Positions 1 to 12,500 of a stretch of DNA of 64,000 bases are shown here, piece by piece (positions within the stretch are counted from its first letter, which is position 1; each line of letters begins with the position of its first letter). Source of the DNA: Pelomyxa schiedti (taxonomy: Eukaryota > Evosea > Pelobiontida > Pelomyxidae); assembly GCA_020536535.1 (NCBI GenBank), contig JAHLWZ010000796.1, forward strand, positions 62,001 through 126,000, in the 5' to 3' direction. The position numbers and the translations under genes are program-made. The notes beneath the pieces were generated by a model. The model made no database searches and was not told the origin of the DNA. It saw only the letters and a program-made list of their open reading frames with translations.

Positions 1-34
1 GACAGCGGCGGTAGTTACGGGCAATGTGAGTGAC

Positions 35-1839
35 ATGAGGGATTGCAACGTCGACCCCGGCCACGACCCGGCCTCGGCCTCGTCGTCGTCGTCGTCGTCG
101 TCGGCTGCGCCTAGCACAACAAGTGCTGGGGAGGTAGCCACGCAACCACGTGGCGACGAGGGCCGAAATGAGACCGAAGTCTGTGTCGAGCACAATAAGA
201 GGGAGGGGGGCAAGTCTGCGCAGGAACAATGCGCGTCACTTTCCCCTGATGAGGCGAGGTATGCGCAAGGCCAGCTGGCCCTTCTCAAGTTGTACCCGTC
301 TGTCGCGCCTTTGTTTTCTATGTCAGGTGGAATCACTACATTTGTTTTAAGCTGCCAATCTAACTGTACTTTGAAGACGCTGTAGATGATATGTATTATT
401 CCTTGGAAGCAGACACCGAAGATTTGGAATCTGAAACACCACAAAATGTTGGTCTTTTCTCTCAATTTTTTCCCCTAAGATGTTTAAGGTGGAAGCAAAC
501 AATCTCCATAACAAATGCAGTCTGTTATCTTCAGAACCACAACAGTAAGACCTTCGTGCCCTTTTCTCAAGAAAGGAAAATTAACTTTTTTGCAGCCAGT
601 CCCCCAGTTTACAGTACTATAATTGCCCTGTATGTTAATGTATGGTTTTCATGTTTCCCATCTACTATAGGATCACTACGACCCTCAAGTTTGTAGATGG
701 CATAAACTGACCCTCCCCCAGCGATTAAAAATGATAGTAGGCAAAACTCTTCTTTCTTGGTTATTTTCTATATTCAAACAAACTAAAAGAAAACGAGAAA
801 AGCGCAACGGCTATTACCATTTGAGCAACAAACGGCATTGTTCAGAAAACCGTGGGAAATGTTTGCATTTGTGCAATCTGAATCAAAGAAATGCTCACTG
901 CCAGCGGATTATATGCAGGTGCAATGCGGTGAATGCGAAGTACAAGGTTTGGCTAATTTCTTTCATATTTAAACGCATTTCTCGTTTCATCTTAACAGCA
1001 GCACTCCCCCATGTTGCCAGATCCCGCACCCCCACTAGCTGATATAGGGTTTTTCCCTGAGATAACATATGTATCGAATAGTGTACCAAGACCCGCTTCT
1101 TTCAAATACCAGCATCGATACCAACCATGCAATCCACGACACTCACAGCGGAATAATACACATCACGTTGGCACCTTGGCACTTTCATACTACCTTGTTA
1201 ATATCTCTCACAGCTCAATGCAATAGCCGCCTTGAAAAAGGCAATAGTATCAATGTTAATATCACTCGACTTCCAAAGTATGGACTCACTTCTAAAAACT
1301 TTTCTTTGCTTATACCACTAGGTGCCTCGACACACACTCTCGAGGTATTCACAGACACTGTGGCACAGTACATAACTCGCCTGTGCACACAGATGCGTGC
1401 CAGAATAGATAACCTGGAATCACGCACTCCAACACTAGTATGCCATTTCCGTTAGGGAAGGGAACAATAACAATTAAAAAAAAAAAAAACCCCCCAAAAT
1501 CTTAAACTCAAAACCCAAAAGATGCTAATGAACCAATGCCTATGTGACATGGGTGTTGGCGGCATTACAGCACTACAATCCTATTATTCCCGCACAATAC
1601 AACCACCCAGCAGTCATACTAGTCTCACTCCCTCTCCCACCACCACGATTTGTTTCCCCATAACACCACTCATTCCCAACCCACCAACCACACCAAATCC
1701 GGGCACTGATTCCCAAATGCATTCTACCCCACCCACTGATATTTCCTCCTCAAATTCCTCCACATCAACTACCTCCACTTCCCTCATACAATCAACACTC
1801 TCCAGTTGTAACAGTACCAATATAGGCAACCTCACATAG
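35..1839 (+). CDS. SUPT7L: SUPT7L/STAF65gamma-like subunit of the SAGA complex
   Basis: Predicted nuclear subunit of the SAGA histone acetyltransferase co-activator. Ten exons join in frame: 35-326, 377-447, 480-544, 596-629, 671-736, 790-939, 999-1166, 1214-1277, 1322-1437, 1522-1839 (447 codons). The donor ending exon 6 could also lie about 24 nt upstream without changing frame. The N-terminus has a serine run and an acidic patch. The diagnostic part is a histone fold in exons 8 to 10: a helix with KKAIVSMLISLDFQS, then TLEVFTDTVAQYI and a final GVGGITALQSYY. The same order (helix, LETLTD..., GIGSVLSLQ) is known in metazoan SUPT7L and resembles the bromodomain-associated fold of TAF3/TAF8. 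The C-terminal tail is Ser/Thr/Pro-rich. Start is the first ATG in frame after a non-ATG stretch. Recognition rests on the histone fold alone, so TAF8-like is the alternative. Confidence 0.6.
79..103. repeat. TCG trinucleotide run coding for serine
   Basis: Eight or so TCG/TCC units encode a poly-serine tract near the N-terminus of the SUPT7L-like protein. It is a simple coding microsatellite. Confidence 0.8.
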
Positions 1840-2029
1840 CCAAAAATTCCCTTCAGTGGAAGCAGCCCAACATGGGCAAAAAGTGATTTGTTTACTTCAC
1901 TTGGTTTTTTTTTGGTTGGCACGCTGGCACACCCAAAATTGATTGGGGGTGGCTCCTTAGGGTGGGCACAGAAAGGAGATGAAAGGGTGACAGAGATCCA
2001 CGGCCACAGATAACGGATGGGTGTACTGG

Positions 2030-2551
2030 CTAGTGTTGGTCCTGCACTGTAATGGGAGGAGGTTGGGAGACTGCGATCGGCCAAGTTGCCTGTGTTGCTG
2101 GGCCCACGACGCTTTGGCATAGCACCTGGTCCATATTTTTGGCACTGTTACTGGCTACGGCAGCCCCACCGATTTCCGCGGATTCGGCGGGAGTGGGCTG
2201 CTGCTGCTGCTGCTCCATTGGCCTGTGGGCAACTAGGTTCTGCCTGCACAGGAGATGCAGAATGTCATCGGCTGCGTCGTGGTTTCGGCCCTTGTTGTTC
2301 TTTGTCTTGCAGTTGGTGATCCTGTTGCCGTTGCAGTTTGTGTTGGCCTTGGCCTTGGTCTTTGCCTTCTTCGACTTGGCCTTGGTCGCGGCCGACTTTG
2401 GAGCCGGGGTGGCGGCGGCGGGCGTCGTACGACCGCCGCTTTTTTTCAGGGCAGCCAGCTGAGCCGAGGTGGCGTCGGGTTCTTTTCCCTTCCACCACCT
2501 GCCACTACCTACAGCAACGCACTCCCTCGTGGATCCTCGTGCCTTACCCAT
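2030..2551 (-). CDS. Hypothetical Lys/Ala-rich protein, 173 aa
   Basis: Single-exon frame with an ATG at 2551. I do not recognise a family. The first half is very basic, with repeated Lys-Ala pairs (KSAATKAKSKKAKTKAK) as in chromatin or RNA-binding tails. It is followed by a short helical stretch (DDILHLLCRQNLV), a polyglutamine run and a neutral tail. The opposite strand has a hydrophobic reading frame that is the expected shadow of a lysine-rich one. It converges with the SUPT7L-like gene and lies 114 bp from the end of the RhoGEF gene. A further 3' exon towards 1840 cannot be excluded. A nuclear role is only an inference from composition. Confidence 0.45.
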   Translation of the reverse strand: MGKARGSTRECVAVGSGRWWKGKEPDATSAQLAALKKSGGRTTPAAATPAPKSAATKAKSKKAKTKAKANTNCNGNRITNCKTKNNKGRNHDAADDILHLLCRQNLVAHRPMEQQQQQPTPAESAEIGGAAVASNSAKNMDQVLCQSVVGPATQATWPIAVSQPPPITVQDQH

Positions 2552-2665
2552 CTCGTGCGGCCGGTGTGGTGTTTTAGAGAAGCAACGCCTCTGGACAATT
2601 GAATAGCGTAATAAAACCTGATGATCAAAATTCGAGGACAGGGAATAATTTATTATCTGTACAGA

Positions 2666-5600
2666 CTAGGTTAATTTTGCTGCTTGTTTGAGAGACTCGG
2701 CCCAGGTGTTGAGGTCGTGTTGGTTCACGGTAAGCTTTTTGTCTGTCTCCTTCTGCTTCTTAATCCGGGTTACAAGTAGGCAACCTTGCATTACGTTAAT
2801 GAGGAGTGGCCACTGCAATTTGTACACCAACTTTTTGTAGGCCCCCGTTCCACAGTAACTTTTGTGATGGTGTCACACATTATGAGCGAACGTATTTTCA
2901 ACTCGTCCGTTTTGTGCTTTTTCTTTACAAGTAGCATGCACTGTGTTAGTAGGACGCAATAGTTCACACCCTTCTTGGCTTCGACAGGACCCTCTTTGAT
3001 AACTTGTAAGTCAGTATGCCACGCTATTTGCTTCTATATGGGCGGTCAGAGAAAATTGGGCACTGGGAAAGTACCTTCAGATCCCCAGTCAGGGAGTAGG
3101 TTAACTGCGCCATCCTGGCCATGTGCTCCAAGTGTCTCTTTGTTTCATTGAACACTGTTGTTAACTCACGAACAGTTTCCAATGCACCTCGAAGTTGCTC
3201 GGAGTATTTCGTATTGGCACCTCTTGTGCGTATATAATCCTGAGGGCAATTTAAAAATCATTTAAAGTAAAGTGAGTACCTGAAGAAGAAGTAAGTCTTA
3301 TGAGGATAGAAGGGTAAGTGGCAGAGATTGTATTGTTAAAACGAAAACACACAACGTGGAAGTCTCTGAACAGGTTGTATAAGAAAATCCCCTAAACTCC
3401 TTCCGCCAGTCTTTCTTTGAACTTAGCTACTGGAATAAATGGAATCGAATTGTACCTTAGGGATACACTGCTTGCAGTAAGCAACAAAAGCTTCATTAGA
3501 AGAATTCAACTGAGCAAGGGCAGCAAGACTTGCATCATAATTTAGAATATATCTTGTTGGGTGTGAATTGGTAAAAGAAGAAAAGAGGCCGCAAACGGTA
3601 GATATGACTTCATGGCTGTCATCTTTTTTTAGTTGTTGGTTAATTTTTGTGTTGGTTTTCACTCCTATTTGCAGAAAAAAGGTACCTGCGGACTGCAAAA
3701 GACATCTACCAGTTTTCGGGAAACATGTTGCCTGTTCCAGAGTTGAAACAGTTACCCACTACACTGATTTGAGTCATACCAATCACTGAATTCTTTCAAT
3801 AGAAGGTCCAAAAAAGCAGAATTTGTATCGTATATTTTTGGCAAATTACCAAAAACTTGGTTGAGTTCACCCTCAGAAAGGATAGGAGGCTCTGCAACTT
3901 TCAAAGGGTTGATGTATTCCTGAGGAATCAGCCAAAATTATGTACTTGATATTTTACCTCCATTACGGTATGCAAGTTATTGACATAGGACTGCTCAGTG
4001 CCAATCAATTCTTGCACAACAAGTAGGCGATGAGCTGAAAAGTACGGTCAGGCAAATAATAGAAGTACAGGCAAAACCAGAAGCCTTGAAACTAGACTCA
4101 ATAAATCTGGAACAAATCAGTGCTTGTACAGAAGTTATTGCTCTCTCCAGCTTCCACGCATTTTGCTCCAACCGGGACCTTGCGTAGGCTTGCAGGCGAC
4201 AGGACACAGAATTAAGCTCAAAAAGTTATTTTAGAAATGAAAAGGAATACCAGGCGATGCCGGAAAGCATACCTTATTATAATTAGATTGAAAGAGCCTG
4301 GAAATTGCAAGGCCCTGGGCTAGGGAGCACAAGGACTTCACAGTTAACATGTGAGTTAAAGAAAATTTCGTTCGGATTAGGGCTTGGGCATGAGACGAAA
4401 CTTCACGGAAGTGGTTGTATCTGTGACAAATAAGAAAAGGAAAGTCCCGAATGTTACCTTGTGATAGCCTCTTTTTTCTGGGTATGGGCTTGGACCAAGC
4501 AAGAACCAAGAAGAATCTTCACTGGGTGAATAAATTCATGGGGGAACGCTCACATACTTTTCTCATGTTATTCTTCTCCAGTTGGGAGAGCCCGATTGTC
4601 TGGGCCATTGAGATCCAAATTCGAGTATTGTTAAATTGTTGCCGTGTAAGTAATTGGGAAGCTATTCCCTGAAGTGCCATCACTCCTCTTTCTTGCTTGT
4701 ACCCGGATTTAACAATACACTGTCTTGCCAAAGCTTGTATAAACGTAATATTTTTTATGAATCGTTCCTCGATTTGCACCAAACGTTGTTTTGCCATTGC
4801 TTGTATGCGCATTGCATCTTCTTGAATCCCTTCAAATCTATTTTTATAAGTAGTCATCCGTGAGCAAAGATACGGACTGTTTTTCACAAATCTTGGTCAT
4901 CAAGATTCCTTGACAGCATTGAATCTTGGTTGTACACTAAAATTGTTATTGTAAATTACCAAATGGTTTCTCACCTTACGGATATCAGACATTGCAAATA
5001 AAGACTGGGCAAGTGCCTGAACTTGGCAAGAGTGTGTGTAGGATAGGAGGAAATCAGAGCGTGTAGTATTCGCCCTTGCCATCGCTTCAATAAAACGCAT
5101 CCCCCCTGCAAGCTCATGGAGACTATTAAGACGGTCAGCTTGTACCAAGGAAGCGTTTTTACCTAAGTTGTTCAAGATTGCATCGGAAGATGCCTTGTGT
5201 GGTGTAGACAGCATTGAAAATCTTTTTTTTTAATCGTAAGCTAAGTAGTACAATTACTGTCATACATGCGTCCATGCTGATTTAAAAAAGTGGGTAACAA
5301 GTAACGCTTGAGAAGATGTTGCAGCCATCTTCATTTGCGATGCTTTCCGTCGTGCAAGGTGGCCCCGGATAGCTGCTTGCACAAGAATAACCTTCCTCCA
5401 ATTTTCAGGTTGGGTGTATTTACTCTAGGACAGGCCTTAGCAAAGGTTTATCAACGATGAAGTACAATGGATTTAGCAAAAAGAATTGCACCAGCCCAAG
5501 CGTCAATATCTGCGCTATCAATCAAGTAATTGGTAACCTGAAGATGTTACTGCAATGAGAGGTGATGAATTTGTACCTTACGATTTTGTGTGACTGTAAA

Positions 5601-6096
5601 CTGGTAACTCTTTGGGTGCTTCTTTGATGGAAATGGCGTAACACGAATTGATGAAACAGCAAATCTGGCCAACTCGCTTCTCTGTTTTGTTTCATCTCGT
5701 GGTGAGAGGATGACGAAGGGAAAGGAAAACGCCAGGGAAAAAAAAGCCCACTTTATCAGGAGAACCAGGCGTGAAACTAGTCAACAAAGATGGAGTCAAC
5801 ACAAACCACCTAAGCTTCCACTCCTTCAGCCACAACCCCTGCTTGTAAACCTCGCCCTCTCTGATCACCGTGTGCAAACCAAACGAAGGCGCCACCGCCG
5901 CACTCCCCGAAGGTGCAGTTGCTGCTGGGATCTTGGCCCCACTTGCAGTTGTTGATGTAGTAGTAGAAGCAACGCTCGACGTACTAGTGGTGGTAGTGGT
6001 AGTTGTGGCAGTAGTATTAGTAGTGGTAACAGTCAGTGTCGCTCTTGGTGGTTGAATAGTGGGCTTAGGCGGTACGTGTTGACTAGAGGACGCCAT
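2666..6096 (-). CDS. RhoGEF: PH domain, IQ-like array, DH (Dbl) domain, PH domain
   Basis: Predicted guanine-nucleotide exchange factor for Rho-family GTPases, acting at membranes or cortical actin. From the ATG at 6096: a Thr/Ser-rich leader, then a PH domain opening with EGEVYKQG..LKEWKLRWFVLTP and closing at WAGAILFAKSI (about 5450). Next a good IQ motif (ILVQAAIRGHLARRK, about 5350-5400) and roughly a dozen degenerate ones of the form IQAxAxxxL between about 5200 and 4000, likely calmodulin or light-chain sites. A DH domain follows: conserved region 1 at about 3900 (YINPL...ILSEGELNQVFGN), helices with RYILNYDASLAALAQLN at about 3500, and a last helix NETKRHLEHMARM at about 3150. The C-terminal PH domain has GVNYCVLLTQCMLLVKKK and ends near AWHTDL/WAESLKQAA. 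It has many short introns, one only 29 nt (2831-2859). Some joins in the IQ region are approximate. Confidence 0.75.
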
Positions 6097-6381
6097 CGCA
6101 GTCGAAACGATTTGCGAATCGACCTTATTTGGAAGAAATTGTTTTCCATTCTCCAAGCTGAGGAAGAAACGCCCATGACAGAAGGAATGCGCCATTTCTA
6201 TGGTGTCGCACCAAATTGGCATTGGAGTGAAGGAGGGGAGGTTTCGAACAAGCAGCTAGATCAAATAAGGCATTCCACTAAAGGAAAAATTCCCTGGGCC
6301 CAAGAAAGAAAGTCGAAAACCGCCACTAACTCCGCAACAAGCAAACAACCAAAAAAAAAAAAAAAACCAGCACAAGTACAA

Positions 6382-7665
6382 ATGGGCCGACTCACCAACG
6401 TACCACCTGCCAAAACCACATCATCACCCTCAACAGCCTCCGCTAGTAGTGTAACACCCAAACCTGTTGTAAGTAGTAGTACTCCTACTACTACCCCCAA
6501 TACCACACCAAACACCACAGCAATTGCATCGTCGGCTGATGACTGGAAGGGTCCTCTGGAAAGGACTTACCTGCCTGTGTATTGCCCAGTCAGGGGTCGC
6601 CATTCATTCCCTTCTTTACAAGAGGCTCAGCAAGCTGGTTTCCATTTCTTACTAAGTTGTAATTTTTCTTACAAAACCAAACAAAAAAAAAAAAGCCTGT
6701 GAAAGTGAGGATTGCGGGGGAATTACAAAAGAAGTAAACGGGGCGTATACATTGCGTAAGAGCTCTGATCCACACCCTTCACCATCAGGAGAGATATCTT
6801 GGGTTAAGGTTTCCTCTTTCCCACTTTTCCTTGTTAGTAACCGAAACAGTTGAAGCTTTTTTCTGGAGCATTCAACGATACCAGCTTGTATGGTTACTGC
6901 CCATCTGCTGGGCATCATATTTTCAACCGTCTCGAAGATGCCAAGGCTGCTGCCAGTATTCTTCCGGATTGCAGTGGAATAACTCTGGAGCCACCAACCT
7001 CCTATACTCTCAGATGCGGAACAACAGCGGGCCCATCCTCTAATGGAGAGACCTCTTGGTTAAAGGTAGGAAAAAACAATGCAAATGTATTTCTTACGCC
7101 TCATACGTTCTCGGTTCTGTTTTACCTTTGGCTTATTTTCTTCACAGATTGGAAACGGCCAATTCGCAGGGCCCTTCCCTAATTCCTACTTACCGGGGTA
7201 CTGCCCGGGCCAAGGGAAGCATGTCTTCTCCACCCTTGCTGAAGCAAAGCAAGCTGCTATGGTTATGCCTTGTGGTGGTCTCACCATGGAATCCCCAACC
7301 GTTTTTTCAATCCGCTGTGGTACCTCACCTATCTCCACCCCCGGTTCTGTTTCTTGGCTCAAGGTTCCGGTGTCCTTCATACTTGCATGCATCTAAAATG
7401 ACCTCTCTCCGTGCTTTAGAAACTCAACCATGCAACTGCTATGAGATGGGAAGGGCCTCATTCATACTCGTACCTTAACGGCTATTGTCAAAGTGGGGGA
7501 GACTACACTTTCTCCACACTCGAAAAAGCTCAAGAAGCTGCAGAGAAATTAGTGGACTGTGGAGGAGTTACGATGGAAGGGCCTGGAAGATACACACTGA
7601 GAGTGGGAACAAATCTTGGACCATCGCCAAGTGGGGAAACCTCTTGGGTTCTTAACAGAGGGTGA
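6382..7665 (+). CDS. Tandem-repeat protein with four GYC...CGG...SW[LV]K modules
   Basis: Unrecognised family of 348 codons. Exons: 6382-6637, 6696-6808, 6850-7065, 7148-7363, 7420-7665. After a Ser/Thr/Pro-rich leader come four modules of about 67 to 72 residues. Each starts around SYLxGYCP..G.H.F.(S/T)L.EA..AA, continues with a C(G/S)G(I/V/L)T pair and an aromatic-TLR.GT strand, and ends GETSW(L/V)K. Each carries about two conserved cysteines, two Gly-rich turns and the C-terminal Trp. Exons 3 and 4 are each exactly 216 bp and phase 0-0, and all module borders fall at the SW(L/V)K codon, the signature of exon duplication. No signal peptide is visible at this ATG, so a further upstream exon is possible. 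Secretion or carbohydrate binding would be a guess. Confidence 0.65.
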
Positions 7666-7725
7666 GTGGAATACCCATTTAGTCTAAATGAAGCGGCGTA
7701 AAAAAAAATATTTTGTATTAAGTCT

Positions 7726-9452
7726 TCAATTTGTGGAATGGAATTCATTTTGAAGTAGTAGAGGGCGGAGGTGGGACACAATTTCAGAGAATATGTGCGG
7801 ATCAAGAGACCATAACTTAATGTTTCAATGTGAGTGTTTCGAATTACCCAGAAAGTCGTACAAAATCCAAGTGATTCCACGTTTCAATAAAGTGTGGTGG
7901 CGTTGTAAGAACTGCGGGATTCAGTCGCGGCAATAGGCCCTTCTCCACATCCTACTAGTTGGAATTGGAATCTTAGTGAGTTCTAGGGAATTCCTTTGCT
8001 GAAGTATACTTCGGCTGTGACTAAAACGTCGGCTCCTGCATAGTACAGAGCTATGGGAGTAGATATGTTCATTGTTGGGAATTCTGGCGGGAAAGGATGC
8101 CCGTAAATCTTCATATTTTCCTGGTAGATGTGAGGTTGTGCTTCAAAGGTTTCAAATGAATGAACCTTCCTGCCCCAATCGAACATCCGGAATTTATTGG
8201 ATTGATAGAGTTGCATCAGATGTTGTAAGTGATGTATGGACGCTGTGTCAGCAGAATGAACGTAATAGGCAGTGCGTCTGGTATCAAGGTTCTGCAAGTC
8301 CCAGCCCGCAATTTCGTTCAGGGTCCAGGAGCAAAATGATGGAACAAGTTTGCACAGTTTCCAGTGTAAAAGAGCTGTTGAAGAATATGTGTTATAAGAG
8401 TATCACTCCCTACTCTGTAACTCTCACATCCAAAAGTGCTCAAGCCATATACATGTGTGAATCCCAGCCATGACCAGAACTCCAGAATCCGGAGTGACTC
8501 ACATAAATAGAGTACTTCTTGCTTACAGTTGTGAATATACGCAGATGGTGCTAACTTAATTAGTCTCAATGTGAGTTTTTCTACACATACCCAGGGCAAC
8601 CAGTTCAGAAACCATGCTTGAGTATCTTGGCAGCATACTGAGCATAACAAGTGCACTTGATCCTCCTTCGCTGTGCCCAATAACTACTACCTTGTGGTTC
8701 CCGTCGGAATTTTGGGATATACAATCGAGAATGGCAGGCAAATCAAAGAGGCCATACTCTGTAACACTATACAAAAAAGTTGGTACATGTCATCAAATGA
8801 AAGGTACCTGAAGTTCCAAAACTTCCGAGAATGAGGTGACAGCCGGTTGTGATGCATGGAATCCTGCAGCAGGTACTTCACACGAAGAACAGATAAATAA
8901 AGGCTCTTCTTCTACCTTTGTTCCCCGTAGATTTGCCAACCATATATCAAATCCAGCATCATACAGCATGAAGGCAAGGTCATTTGATTTGGTGTTGCTC
9001 ACCCACGATGCGCTGTTTGTCATAAGCCCATGTACGAATAGAACCGGAACTCTCTGACAAAGTAAGTTCAGCAAAAAAAAAACATGGAGACCAGGCTATT
9101 ATCCACTTCCAATCCAATTCTTCCCGATGGCATGCAACCAATTCCTCAACCAATAAATCACACCACCACTTAAACTAACTACATTTGGATGATGGATGTT
9201 GTGCACTGTGAGCATGTAGCCATCCTGAGTAGTGCATTCCATGATCCTCACAGGATACCCAGCAGCCAGAACAAGCGCTGCCGTGCCACTCTGGTCGCAC
9301 CCTCCCACAATTCCCTGCGGGGTGACGCCCTGGCACCCCTCTTCTCCGCATTCGCCCCCGTCGTTCGGCGGCGGTCCGGTTCCATACGCCAAACAACAAC
9401 ACTGTAGCATCAGCACGACAACCAGCCAACTTGGCATGCACGATGGATCCAT
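7726..9452 (-). CDS. Secreted/lysosomal acid lipase (alpha/beta-hydrolase)
   Basis: Predicted triacylglycerol or cholesteryl-ester lipase of the LIPA/gastric lipase family, acting in lysosome/phagosome or outside the cell. The ATG at 9452 starts a clear signal peptide (hydrophobic core SWLVVVLMLQCCCLA). The family landmarks appear in order: the AB-hydrolase lid entry (YPVRIMECTTQDGYML), oxyanion strand VPVLFVHGLM, FDIWLANLRG, the FWNF..DDM segment followed by DLPAILD, nucleophile elbow GHSEGG (Ser), acidic residue in YYAGADVLV, and catalytic His in NHLDF. The last exon (LWSLDPHIFSEIV, stop 7726) is joined at the His by a GTAC-donor intron, matching the HLDFxWG end known in the family. About eight short introns. 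All three triad residues are present, so it should be active. It converges on the repeat gene with 60 bp between stops. Confidence 0.85.
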
Positions 9453-9544
9453 TCTGACCAAAAAAAAAAAAACAGAAGGAATGTGACGCCTCCTATTACG
9501 TCATCGCGTATCACATGGATTTGGTTTTTTTTACTTGTGCCCGA

Positions 9545-12500
9545 TCAAGAACGCATCTCGGTAAGAAGCTTCTGAATGAGGGTTACGAGTTCGGCTCTAA
9601 CGGAGGAATCCATGGTGGGAAGCTCGACGTACTTGATGCCGTCGTCGCCGGTGGCTTCATTGTGGGAGAGATGTTTCCCCTTGAGGAACTTCACAACTGC
9701 CTTGACTACCTTGTCCATTGTCTTTGCCGTTGTTCGTTCTGCGGATGTGGCGCCCACTTCATCGAGGAAGCCGTCCCATTCCTGTGTTGTAGAATGAGTA
9801 AAATTAGCTTTTGGTTCCAGTGGTGAGGAGGGGCCAAGTGGGGGAACTTACTAGTTTCTTGTTAGATGGCATGATTGGTTCAGGCATTATTTCTTCCTCT
9901 TCCTCTTCGTCTTCCGTTATGGTTATGCGCTCTGCGTAGTCAGCTGTGCAGCAGATTTCTGTGGCCTCTTCCATCATGAGGCACTTGTTTGATGATTTCA
10001 CACTGATTGAACTCACCACATCAGCCTTTTCGCACTCCCGCTTGCGGACACTCTTCTCCTTTTTGGCAGACGATCTCTTTTCTGGTGGACGCACGGGTGA
10101 TAAGGACACTGAGGATGAAGATGATGCGCAAGCTGTAGCGGGAGAGGGGGGCGGGGGCCTGGCACCACCGCGAGCTGGAGAGGGTGGAGGACAAGAACGA
10201 CCAGGAGCTGGAGCTGGAGCGCCACATGGAGTGATTGAAGGCCTGGTCATTGATAATTTTGGCATGGGTAAAGATTCTGGCATGGCTGAAGACGTTGGCA
10301 TGGCTGAAAAGCACATGTCCATGCAATCTAAGCTGGCAGCTGGGGCACAGCAGGCTGTAGTTGTAACTGCTGAAGACCTCCGCGCGATGGGCGCAATGGA
10401 CACACTGCATTTTGTTGCAGGCCGGCGGTCTTCCTTTTTCATTTCAATAATGTCATCAAGGCACTTGAGTGAAGTAGAATGACTGGATGGAGTCGGTGTG
10501 GGCATTGCTTGCTGCTGCTGCTGCTGCGGTTGCGGTCCCTGTATTTCACGTCGAGGTAGTTGGGAAGGAATTTCCACAGCCTGTAAAATCATTAATCTTC
10601 ACTCTCTGTTTGAGATGTACCTCCATTGTTTCAGTGACAGATTCAATTCTTTCCTCTACTGCAATAAAACTTGTCTGTGAGGATGCCAGATTGTACCTAA
10701 AAAAGTACTCACTCATTTTTTACGGTATTGTTAAGCTTACGTTGTAGCAAGGGCAATGATTGCCGCTTTATTTGGAGTCCCTTCGGCGTTCTCAAGTTTA
10801 CGTATCAACTCTCGGGCACACAACCGGTGAAGTATTTTTCCCCTGCTAGGGTTTGAGCTCCTTCTTTTTCACACCTTAGAACATACTTGCGAAGTGATTC
10901 CAAATTTAGAGAAGTTTTAAGAGCAACAGGCTTCAAATTGTGATCCCCAACGAGAGACACGAAGTGCCCCTAGAATACAATAAAAAAATAAAATAAAATA
11001 AAAAAAGAAAGAAAGATGTTACCCAGTCGCCTTGGCAATTGGGACAAATGTCAAATTGACATTCAGCACAATTCAACACAGGGAAACCATTGTCTCCTCC
11101 ACAGCAATCACAGCGATAGCCTGACTTATAACCTGGGTTTATTGCCATGAGGGCTTCTTTATCTTTAAGGGTACAGTCATGTCCCTTTGTGCATTTCGGC
11201 TAGCCGGAAGTTGGAAAAAGTTAATTGAAACTCCGGGAAACCACACAGATTTTTCAACTCCTGATGGCAGTAAGGCAAACATGGTCGTTCTGAAGCCCGA
11301 TATTACAGGAGGAAGTACTGTGGGATAGGTTTCCGTTGTGGCGCAGCCCCAGGCCCCTTTTGTTCGTAGCAAAGGTGTGTAAATTCTGGCAAAATCCCTT
11401 GAAACTTTTGGCTTGATATCTTCCTCTAGGGTGCAAAATTCAGCGACCCCACCACTACGCCTGGCCATATCACGTATAACAGAAGGACTGACCTAAAGAT
11501 ATGGGAGGGATTTAATAAATTGGATACAACAAACCCCATGTCCAACAGCTATGGGAAAGACTGTGAGGAAGGAGGACATTTCTTTGAGTTTGGTTTTAAC
11601 CTCACTCTCCTGGCTGAATGCACCATCCTTTTTACTTGTGAGAAAGAATTATTCCAGAGAAAATGGTACTGTGATGATAAACGCGTATTTCTTTCTGTCT
11701 GTTGTGGGAGCTGATTTTAGCTCATTCAGGACTCGCATAAACTGAGAACCTAAAAGATCAGTATTCTATAAACTTGTGCAGGTGCAATAGACACCTCCTT
11801 TATCCGCTTGTAAGTTCTCAATGAAACGGGTTGCTTTTGTTATTGTATCAGAGGTAATTGGGTGCGCGCTATCAAATAATTTTTTGAGATCCGAGCCAAA
11901 AGCGATCACAGTAAACAGGGTTTTATTGGAGCAGTGTGAAAGTTCAGATACCCAATGGAGGCCACCTTCTTTTGCCTGGGGTACATGTTATTGGAGCTCA
12001 GGAACAAGAAAATGAACTTTTCTTATCTGTCCACCGTACTTCACCAGAAAAGAATGAGAAATATGATGAAGAAAGTTCTGAATACCATTGACGCAGAACA
12101 GTCAATTATTAGATATAACTCTGCCATAATTTCGGGATTGAATATTGTTGCATCATACACAGGTTCAAAAGCAGCAATAGAAGCAAGAGGTAAACTACCA
12201 GTATTAATGAAAGGATAGTTGATATTGTTTGTTGAACTTGATGCCATCAGGAGCATCCCATATTTCGGTGATGGCTTGAGCACTGCAGGGTGCCTTAACG
12301 AGAAGAACGAAGTCGGCGTTCATTTCGGCATCGCTAGCAAGCTTTACAATAGCTCTCTGTCCCTCCTAAATATTGAACTCAATCTCTAAGCTAGAAGAGT
12401 CCGAAGAAACGTACTGCCTGAACATGAATTGTTGGATGAGTTGGTGAAACTATGGCCCCAGGAGTGCTCAAATCAGAGGGCATTTCTACAGTCGCAGTAA

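Noticed and set aside
1042-1455. A separate gene starting at 1069
   Set aside because: The frame makes sense only as exons of the SUPT7L-like gene: introns 1167-1213, 1278-1321 and 1438-1521 restore a histone fold, which the isolated ORF does not.
2052-2462. Hydrophobic 136-codon plus-strand frame
   Set aside because: It is the complement of a Lys/Ala-rich minus-strand coding region, which produces runs of Leu/Phe/Ala; no other support.
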